A stretch of DNA of 64,000 nt from Arcobacter caeni (GTDB taxonomy: Bacteria; Campylobacterota; Campylobacteria; Campylobacterales; Arcobacteraceae), in contig NZ_MUXE01000003.1 in assembly GCF_003063245.1 (NCBI RefSeq), forward strand, positions 151,461 through 215,460, written 5' to 3'. This document shows positions 57,410 to 64,000 of this stretch, in pieces. The notes beneath the pieces are model-generated. The model was not told the DNA's origin. It did not search any database and saw only the letters and a program-made list of their open reading frames with translations. The translations under genes were made by a program, and so were the position numbers. Numbering within the stretch: position 1 is the first letter of the stretch; every line of letters begins with the position of its first letter.

Positions 57410-58912
57410 TTATTCTTGTATTTCCCAATCTTTTTGGTTATGCATTATTCCTACAAAAGATGGTTCGATATTTTTTATATTTTTATTTATAGCAGAGACT
57501 GAATCAGGAATATATAGAAATAAATATGGTAAATCATCACTTATAATTTTAAATATATCTTTATAAATTTTTCCTAATTCCTCTCTATTTACAGTGTTAT
57601 TGCCTTTTTCAATTAAATTATCTACTTCAGGGTTTGCATAAGAAACAAAATTAAATCCACCTAATTTACTACTTGAGCTGTGCCAAATAGGAGAAGCATC
57701 AGGCATTAACGCCATTGACCAACCAAGAAGTACCGCCTCAAAATTTCTTGGATGAACAACTGTATTTAAAAATGCTTGCCACTCCATAACTCTAATATTC
57801 ATTTTAATTCCAGCTTTTTGTAGTTGGTATTGCAAAATTAAAGCTGCATTTATTCGTATATCATTTCCAGTATTTGTCACCACTTCAAAAGAAAAAGGAT
57901 GATTTTCATCGTAACCTGCTTCTTTTAAAAGTTCTTTTGCTTTAGTAATATCTTGAGTTATAGTTTTTATTTCTTCATTATAGGCAAAAGAATTTGGTAA
58001 AAATGGACCATTACAAACTTTTCCATAACCAAAAAATAAAATGTCAACTAACTCTTGTCTATTAATTGCTAAAGATAAAGCTTGTCTGATTCTAATATCT
58101 TTAAACTTTTCATTTTTTAAATTAAAGCCTAAATAAGAAAAACTAAAACTTGGTTTTTGCATTATCGTATAATTGTGTTTAAAATTATCATCAAGTTGCC
58201 TATCAACTTGAATAGGATCTAATCCACCAAGATCTAATTTCTTTTGTTTTAAATATAAAAAAGAAGTATTTGGATCTGGAAGAAATTTATATAAAATCTT
58301 ATCAATTTTTGGTTTTCCCTCAAAATATTTATCATTTGCGATAAGTTCAATATCTTGACCTTGTTTAAACTCTTTTAATTTATATGAACCTGTTCCTATT
58401 GGATTTTTATTAAATGAACTTGTCATTAAATCTTTTTCATCTTTTAAAAGATGATAAGGAAGAATTCCAACCATCCAAGTCTCTAAAGCTTTAAAGTAGG
58501 GTTGTTTGTATATAACCTCAATTGTATAATCGTCCAAAGCTTTTACACTTTGAACTTCTTGAAAATTTGATTTAATAGAATTAAATACTTTTGGATCGAT
58601 TATTTTTTCATAAGTAAAAATCACATCTTTAGCTGTGAATTTTTCTTTATCATGCCAAAGTACATCTTCTTTTAATTTAACAATTAATTTTGTAGGAGTT
58701 TCAAATTTATATGATTTTGCTAAATCAACAGTAGGATTTCCATTTTTGTCATATTTAAATAAACCATTAAAAAGCCAATCAGATATTTCACTACTTGCAG
58801 AATCATTTGCTAATATTGGATTTAGTCTGCTAGGACTTGAAGACATTGATAAGTTTAAAGTACTTGCGCTTAAATAAGCGAAGATTAGTAGGTAAAAGGT
58901 TAATAATTTCAT
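57410..58912 (-). CDS. Family-5 peptide/nickel-type periplasmic binding protein
   Basis: A 500-residue protein with a signal peptide (KLLTFYLLIFAYLSASTL) and the SBP_bac_5 fold: SEISDWLFNGLFKYDKNG, LKEDVLWHDKEKFTAKDVIFTYE and IRIRQALSLAINRQELVDI. It would bind an oligopeptide or nickel complex in the periplasm. No permease genes are next to it, so its transporter is elsewhere. The ATG has no Shine-Dalgarno; a TATACAAT promoter-like box lies only about 8 bases upstream, so it may be translated from a leaderless message. Confidence 0.87.
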   Translation of the reverse strand: MKLLTFYLLIFAYLSASTLNLSMSSSPSRLNPILANDSASSEISDWLFNGLFKYDKNGNPTVDLAKSYKFETPTKLIVKLKEDVLWHDKEKFTAKDVIFTYEKIIDPKVFNSIKSNFQEVQSVKALDDYTIEVIYKQPYFKALETWMVGILPYHLLKDEKDLMTSSFNKNPIGTGSYKLKEFKQGQDIELIANDKYFEGKPKIDKILYKFLPDPNTSFLYLKQKKLDLGGLDPIQVDRQLDDNFKHNYTIMQKPSFSFSYLGFNLKNEKFKDIRIRQALSLAINRQELVDILFFGYGKVCNGPFLPNSFAYNEEIKTITQDITKAKELLKEAGYDENHPFSFEVVTNTGNDIRINAALILQYQLQKAGIKMNIRVMEWQAFLNTVVHPRNFEAVLLGWSMALMPDASPIWHSSSSKLGGFNFVSYANPEVDNLIEKGNNTVNREELGKIYKDIFKIISDDLPYLFLYIPDSVSAINKNIKNIEPSFVGIMHNQKDWEIQE

Positions 58913-58947
58913 AGGGTATTGTATAGTCTTTTTATATAATAATGCAT

Positions 58948-58978
58948 AAAAAAAGGAGCAACTTTCGTCGCTCCTTTT
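58948..58978 (-). terminator. Terminator of the rplM-rpsI operon
   Basis: On the minus strand AAAAGGAGCGAC, a GAAA tetraloop and GTTGCTCC, with one G-U pair, form a stem followed by seven T residues, about 40 bases after the rpsI stop. Confidence 0.88.
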
Positions 58979-59016
58979 GATAAAAAGAAAAGCATTTCTC
59001 TTTTGAATTCCAAAAA

Positions 59017-59406
59017 TTATCTTTTTGAGAATTGAGAAGATTTTCTTGCTTTTTTCTTTCCGAATTTTTTTCTTTCAACTGATCTTGAATCTCTAGTTAA
59101 TAAACCATAAGGTTTTAAGATAGCTCTAAATTGCTCATCAAAAGCAACTAATGCTCTTGAAATCCCATGTCTAGCAGCATCAGCTTGAGCTGAATAACCA
59201 CCACCAAGAGTTTTTACAATAATGTTTACAGAAGTTTCTTGTTTAGCAACATTTAATGGTTGCGTAACTCTTTTTTTGATTGATTCATGTCCACCTAACC
59301 AAGCGTCAAGAGTTTGACCATTGATTGTTAATTGACCATTACCATTTTCTAGCCATACTTTTGCTACAGCTGTTTTTCTTCTTCCAGTTGCATATACTTT
59401 TGCCAT
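59017..59406 (-). CDS. rpsI: 30S ribosomal protein S9
   Basis: A 129-residue ribosomal protein of the small-subunit head. It opens [19 protein letters not shown] and ends with the basic tail [17 protein letters not shown], which reaches to the P site. The final Lys-Arg is the conserved end. It follows rplM with a 5-base gap, the classic L13-S9 operon. Confidence 0.98.
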   Translation of the reverse strand: MAKVYATGRRKTAVAKVWLENGNGQLTINGQTLDAWLGGHESIKKRVTQPLNVAKQETSVNIIVKTLGGGYSAQADAARHGISRALVAFDEQFRAILKPYGLLTRDSRSVERKKFGKKKARKSSQFSKR

Positions 59407-59411
59407 TACTC

Positions 59412-59831
59412 TTATCCTTTAATTTGCGCAGTATGAGGATGTTCACTTCCTGCATATACTTTTAATTTTTTTAACATACCTTTTCCAAGAGTTGTTTTTG
59501 GAAGCATACCTCTAGCAGCTAGTTTGTATAATTTTTCTGGATTTTTTTCAAACATTTCAGACATTTTGTGAGTTTTTGTACTACCAAAATAACCTGAGTG
59601 TGTAAAGTAATTTTTACTTTCTAATTTTTTACCAGAAAATCTTGCTTTTGATGCATTTATAATAACAACAAAATCTCCGCAGTCTACATTTGGTGTAAAA
59701 CAAGGTTTGTTTTTCCCTCTTAAGATAGTAGCAACTTCTGTAATAATTCTTCCGAATATTTTATCAGTTGCATCAACTACTATCCAATTTCTTTCGATTT
59801 CGTTAGCATGTGCCATTTGAGTAAATTTCAT
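59412..59831 (-). CDS. rplM: 50S ribosomal protein L13
   Basis: A 139-residue large-subunit protein. Conserved stretches are [41 protein letters not shown]-type [10 protein letters not shown] and [20 protein letters not shown]. It starts with ATG behind GGAGAA. It is the first gene of the rplM-rpsI pair, after a 75-base gap from the kinase gene. Confidence 0.98.
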   Translation of the reverse strand: MKFTQMAHANEIERNWIVVDATDKIFGRIITEVATILRGKNKPCFTPNVDCGDFVVIINASKARFSGKKLESKNYFTHSGYFGSTKTHKMSEMFEKNPEKLYKLAARGMLPKTTLGKGMLKKLKVYAGSEHPHTAQIKG

Positions 59832-59906
59832 TTATTTTCTCCGCTTTTTTAATGAGGTGCAATAATAGTGTAGTAATTATTAATTTATACTTAAATTAAG
59901 TGTATA

Positions 59907-61292
59907 TTAATAATTTATTGAAAATTGTGAACCATTTTTAAATTCAGAGTCTATTTTTAGGGTGAAGTTGTGTAAAGATAGTACTGATTGTACTATAAAA
60001 AGTCCTAATCCAAGAGAGTTATTCCATCCATTATTTGAAATTCTATAAAATTTTTGGTTTATTTTTTCCAACTCTTTTTCTTCAATTCCAATACCTTTAT
60101 CTATAATACAAATAGAATTTTGTGAAATATTTACAACTATTTCATCTTCTGAATATTTTAAAGCATTTTCTATTAAGTTAGAAATTGCCATAGAAATCAA
60201 TGTTTCATCTACTTTTAGAGTTATATCTTCGCCTTGAATTAGAATTTCTCTATTTTTATATTTGTCCTTTAAATCACTAATACAAGTTTCAATTAATTTT
60301 TTCATAGAACAAGGTATTAAAATTAGTTCTTGTTTTCCTTCTTCAAGTTTAAGCGTTAATCTTAATTTATCAACGATATGAGACATTTTATTGGCATTTG
60401 AATAAATCTTTTTTAGAAATCTAGTTTTCATAAGTTGTGGCATTTGTTCATCGTTTAAAATGGTTTCAGTATAACCTGAAATAATTGCAATTGGATTTTT
60501 AAATTCATGGGAAATTGCAGATATTATTTCATCTTTTTGTTTATTTGCAAGTTTTAATTTCGCATTTTGTTTTGCTTTTTGTTTCTCTCTTTTTGAGAGT
60601 TTAATTGCAACTTTATTTAGTAATTTTGAGATTTTATAAAATTCATAAGTGTAATTTGAATCTAAAATAAAAGAAGGTTTTTTGTGGGCTAATAAAGTTA
60701 AAAAATGAAGAATATTATCCGTCTCTTTTTTTACTCTAATACTAATAAAATAAGTGGCTAAAAAAGCAATAATTAGAAAAAATGTAATAAATAAAAAAAT
60801 TCCAAAGGTGAGACTGATAAAATTATCTGTGATAATACTTATATAATCCGCCATTCTTATGTAATAGATTTTATTTGAAATTGTTATCTTTTTTGCAATA
60901 TATAATAACTCTTTATCAATAGTTTCAGATTTTCTAGTATCTTTTCCAATGATGTTATTTTTGGCTTCAATTATCTCTTTTCTATGTAAATGATTTTTGA
61001 TTAAAGATAACTCTTTATCACTATCTGCAATTACAACTCCAAATTCATCAATAATTGTGATTCTAAGTTTTAGTTTTTCATGTAATTCATGGATTATTTC
61101 AGAGGTATTTCCAAGATTGTCTTCATTTTTAAAAACAATAGATAAGGTATCAATATTTTGAAGTAGATTTTTTTCAACTTGATTTATATAAATATTTTTC
61201 GACCAAAAATAAGTAATAATGCTTAAGGTTAGAAGAATAACTAAAAATATTGCAATGTATGTTCTAAGAAAAAGTTGATGAATCTTTAACAA
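59907..61292 (-). CDS. PhoR-like membrane sensor histidine kinase
   Basis: A 461-residue kinase. TM1 is at about 9-30 and a periplasmic sensor (about 31-155) follows, then TM2 (about 160-183), a linker, a HisKA box with His262 in SAISHEFKNPIAIISGY and an HATPase domain (SNLIENALKYS; DKGIGIEEKEL; GLGLFIVQS). The start is TTG at 61292, overlapping the regulator's stop. Its place after phoU/pstB and a PhoB-like gene suggests phosphate control; the sequence itself does not prove the signal. Confidence 0.85.
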   Translation of the reverse strand: MLKIHQLFLRTYIAIFLVILLTLSIITYFWSKNIYINQVEKNLLQNIDTLSIVFKNEDNLGNTSEIIHELHEKLKLRITIIDEFGVVIADSDKELSLIKNHLHRKEIIEAKNNIIGKDTRKSETIDKELLYIAKKITISNKIYYIRMADYISIITDNFISLTFGIFLFITFFLIIAFLATYFISIRVKKETDNILHFLTLLAHKKPSFILDSNYTYEFYKISKLLNKVAIKLSKREKQKAKQNAKLKLANKQKDEIISAISHEFKNPIAIISGYTETILNDEQMPQLMKTRFLKKIYSNANKMSHIVDKLRLTLKLEEGKQELILIPCSMKKLIETCISDLKDKYKNREILIQGEDITLKVDETLISMAISNLIENALKYSEDEIVVNISQNSICIIDKGIGIEEKELEKINQKFYRISNNGWNNSLGLGLFIVQSVLSLHNFTLKIDSEFKNGSQFSINY

Positions 61293-61960
61293 AAAATATA
61301 ACCTTCGCCTCTAATTGAACGAATATATTCTTTTTTTGCATTTGGGTCTATTTTTGCTTTTAATCTTTTGATGGCAACATTTACAGTTTTCTCTTTTTTT
61401 TCAAAAGAGTCTTGCCAAACACTATTTAATAAGTGTTCTCTTGAAAGTAAAATATCTTTATTTTTAATAAATTCAAGTAATAAATCATGTTCAAGATGCG
61501 TTAATTCTATTTCCTCATTATCAATATAAAATTTTTTATTTGAAGATTTATACATAATATCTTTTACTTTTAGAACATCTACATCTTTTGAACTTCTTTT
61601 TATAACAGCTTTTATTCTGGCACATAACTCTTTTATATTAAAAGGTTTAGTAATATAATCATCTGCATGATTATCAAATCCATCAATAATATCTTCATCT
61701 TTATCTTTAGCAGTTACATAAATAACGGGATTTGTATATCCTTGTTGTTTTATTTCATTTATAAAGGAAGTTCCCTCAATTCCAGGAAGATTTCTATCCA
61801 TTAAAATTAAATCAATTTGTTCTTCATTTAAAACTTTTCTTACATTTTTATCAATTTTTAGAAAACCAATTGTTTCATAACCCTCTTTTTGAAGAGTGTA
61901 CTCAAGAAGTTCTAAAATATCTTCTTCGTCTTCTACTATTAAAATTAATTTATTATTCAT
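61286..61960 (-). CDS. PhoB-like OmpR-family response regulator
   Basis: A 224-residue regulator with a receiver domain (acidic pocket Glu10/Asp11, phosphoacceptor Asp55 in ILMDRNLPG, Lys in YITKPFN) and a winged helix (LTHLEHDLLLEFIKNKD; VNVAIKRLKAKIDPNAKKEYIRSIRGEGYIF in part). It overlaps the PsiE-like gene by 8 bases and the kinase gene by 7, so the three are translationally coupled. Its targets probably include the pst-pho genes upstream. Confidence 0.88.
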   Translation of the reverse strand: MNNKLILIVEDEEDILELLEYTLQKEGYETIGFLKIDKNVRKVLNEEQIDLILMDRNLPGIEGTSFINEIKQQGYTNPVIYVTAKDKDEDIIDGFDNHADDYITKPFNIKELCARIKAVIKRSSKDVDVLKVKDIMYKSSNKKFYIDNEEIELTHLEHDLLLEFIKNKDILLSREHLLNSVWQDSFEKKEKTVNVAIKRLKAKIDPNAKKEYIRSIRGEGYIFC

Positions 61961-62402
61961 CAGAATTCGACTCTTTTGTTGTTATAACTTTTTTATTTGG
62001 TCTTTCATCTTCGTATTCAATTACTGTATCTTTTGAGATTTTTATAATACCAGGTGAGAATTTTATAGCAAGAATTCTAAATATAAAAAATACGAAAATT
62101 ACAAATAATAAAAATGTAATATCAAAGTAATCTCTATTTTTATTTGTAGTTAAAATAATTACATCACGAATTAAAAATATGACAAAAATGTCAATAACAT
62201 ATCTAAGTCGTAAAGTCTCTTTTTTGATAAAATCAGAGACCATTTTTACAACTTCCATGATAACTATAAATTCTAACATAAGAATAATTGCTTTGTAAAA
62301 GTCGATGCTAGAAATTAATATTATTACTAAAATTAACATTGCAGCAAGGACTTCAAAGTTTGTGCTGAAGTAGTTTTCGATTTTATTTATAGCTTTTTTC
62401 AT
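61953..62402 (-). CDS. PsiE-like membrane protein (phosphate-starvation-inducible family)
   Basis: A 149-residue protein with four membrane segments (about 17-33, 36-54, 66-84 and 93-115) and a charged cytosolic tail (DERPNKKVITTKESNSDE). The pattern LEFIVIMEVVKMVSDF and RYVIDIFVIFLIRDVIIL resembles PsiE. Its role is unknown, but E. coli psiE is in the Pho regulon. It lies between phoU and the PhoB-like gene. Confidence 0.75.
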   Translation of the reverse strand: MKKAINKIENYFSTNFEVLAAMLILVIILISSIDFYKAIILMLEFIVIMEVVKMVSDFIKKETLRLRYVIDIFVIFLIRDVIILTTNKNRDYFDITFLLFVIFVFFIFRILAIKFSPGIIKISKDTVIEYEDERPNKKVITTKESNSDE

Positions 62403-62423
62403 GGAAAAATTATAACATAAATA

Positions 62424-63092
62424 TCATGATTGTACCATGTCACCGCCAACTTGAGCGAAATGCAACAAATTAGCAATAGAAACAGCACGGTCAGCAATTT
62501 TCTCAAGTCTTCGTAAAGCACTTAATATATCAAAATACTCTTTTGATAAATCAAGGTTTTTTGAAATCAATTTTAAAATATTTTTTTCAATCATTAAATA
62601 TAAATCATCAGTTTTACTCTCTTCAACTATAACTCTATGATATTTTTCTTCAATATGATTTGCATTTGTTTCATCAAGTATTGAAATAGAAGTTTGAAGA
62701 GATAAAAGTGCTGATCTTAATAGTGGAACAGCATACTCTAAAATCATATTTGTATTTAAATCATCTGAATAAGATTTTTTGAACATTTTTGCAAAATCTT
62801 TAGCATTTGAACCTGTTCTTACTAATTCATTTGTGATTTTTAAATATGAAACCAATTGTCTTAAATCTTTTGCTTCTGGTGAATATAAAGCCAAAGTTGT
62901 AACAATGATATTATCAATCTCATTTGATCTTAACAATAATTTTTTTTCAGTTATTTCAACATTTTTTAAATCATCGATTTTTTTATCTTCTAAAGCTCTT
63001 AAAGATAATTCTAGTGAATTAACAACATCAATACCAATTTTTGATATTTCTTCTTTTATATTTTGTAATTTTATTTCGTATGGTCTTAACAT
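62424..63092 (-). CDS. phoU: Phosphate-signalling protein PhoU
   Basis: A 222-residue cytosolic protein made of two three-helix PhoU repeats (about 1-105 and 115-215). Metal-binding-type acidic motifs are visible (NEIDNII-type in SNEIDNIIV; later SKTDDLY and RLEKIADRAVSIAN). It couples Pst transporter state to the kinase and limits phosphate uptake. Its ATG overlaps the pstB stop (TAATG). Confidence 0.9.
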   Translation of the reverse strand: MLRPYEIKLQNIKEEISKIGIDVVNSLELSLRALEDKKIDDLKNVEITEKKLLLRSNEIDNIIVTTLALYSPEAKDLRQLVSYLKITNELVRTGSNAKDFAKMFKKSYSDDLNTNMILEYAVPLLRSALLSLQTSISILDETNANHIEEKYHRVIVEESKTDDLYLMIEKNILKLISKNLDLSKEYFDILSALRRLEKIADRAVSIANLLHFAQVGGDMVQS

Positions 63093-63865
63093 TATCCGAA
63101 CCTTCCTGTAATATAATCTTCTGTTTTTTTATTGTGTGGATTAACAAAAATAGTTTGTGTTTCATCATATTCTATTAATTTTCCTAAATGGAAAAATGCT
63201 GTATAATCAGCAACTCGTGCCGCTTGTTGCATATTATGCGTAACAGTTATGATTGTGTAATCTTGTTTTAATTCAAGCATTAAAGCTTCTATTTTTTCTG
63301 TTGAAATTGGGTCAAGTGCGCTTGTTGGTTCGTCCATTAAAATAACTTGTGGTTTAATAGCAATAGTTCTTGCAATACATAATCTTTGTTGTTGTCCTCC
63401 TGAAAGTGAAGTTCCTGGTTGTTGTAATTTATCTTTTACTTCATTCCAAAGTCCAGATTTAATTAAAGAAAGTTCAACTAACTCATCACAATCTCTTCCT
63501 TTTCTTACGATTCCATGTTTTAGTGGAGCGTAAGCTACATTGTCATAAATTGATTTTGGAAAAGGATTTGGTTGCTGAAATACCATTCCGATTTTTTTTC
63601 TAACACTTACTTCATCCACATCTTTATCATAAATGTTTTTATTATCAATTACGATTGAACCATCAATTTTTACTATTGGAATTAAATCATTCATTCTATT
63701 TATACATCTTAAAAATGTAGATTTTCCACAACCAGATGGACCAATTAGTGCTGTGATTTTATTTTCATATAAATTAGCAGTAATATCAAAAAGTGCTTGA
63801 TTTACTCCATAATATAAGTTCAGATTTTTTACGGCTATTTTTGTTTTATTATCATTTTCTATCAT
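63092..63865 (-). CDS. pstB: Phosphate ABC transporter ATPase PstB
   Basis: A 257-residue ATPase. Walker A is [12 protein letters not shown] (about 42-53), the signature is [13 protein letters not shown] (about 153-165), Walker B is [13 protein letters not shown] and the switch His lies in [13 protein letters not shown]. It powers phosphate import with PstC and PstA, which are not in the window. GAGGGA precedes the ATG. It overlaps phoU by one base. Confidence 0.96.
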   Translation of the reverse strand: MIENDNKTKIAVKNLNLYYGVNQALFDITANLYENKITALIGPSGCGKSTFLRCINRMNDLIPIVKIDGSIVIDNKNIYDKDVDEVSVRKKIGMVFQQPNPFPKSIYDNVAYAPLKHGIVRKGRDCDELVELSLIKSGLWNEVKDKLQQPGTSLSGGQQQRLCIARTIAIKPQVILMDEPTSALDPISTEKIEALMLELKQDYTIITVTHNMQQAARVADYTAFFHLGKLIEYDETQTIFVNPHNKKTEDYITGRFG

Positions 63866-63933
63866 TACTTTTCCCTCGTATAATTTTCATATGAATAAAT
63901 AATCTAGTTTTTAACTAAACTATATATTCTTTT

Positions 63934-63960
63934 AAGATTGAAGTACTAACTTCAAATCTT
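63934..63960. repeat. Stem-loop upstream of pstB
   Basis: AAGATTGAAGT, loop ACTA and ACTTC-A-AATCTT form an 11-bp stem with one bulged A. The T-rich tail lies on the plus-strand side, so it would terminate rightward, not leftward, transcription. The remaining 63866-64000 sequence holds no gene that I can see. Confidence 0.4.
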
Positions 63961-64000
63961 TAATTTTTTACAGTTTATGACTTTAGATAAAACAACATTT

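Overview
This window looks like chromosome from a Campylobacterota (epsilonproteobacterial) species of the Arcobacter/Aliarcobacter type. I base this on strongly A+T-rich DNA, a fused ispDF gene next to an HP1021/Cj1608-type atypical response regulator and pgpA, a four-subunit porCDAB pyruvate oxidoreductase operon, a STAS-MlaE fusion, luxS, and several histidine kinases that share an IAHQWRQPL phosphoacceptor box. The assignment is by family recognition and gene order; no search was run. About 60 protein genes are packed tightly on both strands, many with overlapping stop/start codons and with frequent TTG or GTG starts. I saw no rRNA, tRNA, CRISPR array, insertion sequence or prophage.

Region by region. 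1-5.3 kb: a cut MarR regulator divergent from an aminotransferase-hisZ-purA-DUF507-carA run (nucleotide and amino-acid metabolism). 5.3-10.7 kb, minus strand: a 659-residue unknown, an HDOD protein, ispDF, the HP1021-like regulator and pgpA. 10.8-13.5 kb: thiC and mrp. 13.5-16.5 kb, minus: ilvE, an SPFH protein, a small exported protein and hisIE. 16.7-22.4 kb: a lipoprotein, a methyltransferase, metH and an EamA transporter. 23.1-27.4 kb: a compact defence-like cassette with a single-chain Type IIG restriction-modification enzyme, a truncated membrane protein and a RhuM-family gene that contains a striking internal palindrome. 27.4 kb: an iron alcohol dehydrogenase.

28.7-39.5 kb is the most distinctive part. 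It holds an outer-membrane porin divergent from a TorA-type molybdoenzyme and its monohaem cytochrome c. These are followed by a response regulator, a family-5 periplasmic solute-binding protein and a membrane histidine kinase. A second kinase, carrying two different solute-binding domains, lies convergent to them. This resembles the TorT-TorS-TorR logic of TMAO respiration, but with an unrelated binding-protein family in the TorT position; that parallel is my inference.

39.6-46.7 kb: a membrane protein, then on the minus strand a YbhFSR-like drug-efflux ABC exporter with its HlyD adaptor, followed by luxS, a degenerate methyltransferase-like gene and an MnmD-like tRNA methyltransferase. 46.9-50.2 kb: an mlaE-mlaF-mlaD-lipoprotein lipid transporter. 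50.2-58.9 kb, minus: an AbrB-family protein, phosphoglucomutase, porCDAB, a HAD phosphatase and a second family-5 binding protein. 59.0-63.9 kb, minus: rpsI-rplM, then a phosphate-control cluster (PhoR-like kinase, PhoB-like regulator, PsiE-like protein, PhoU, PstB) that runs off the right edge.
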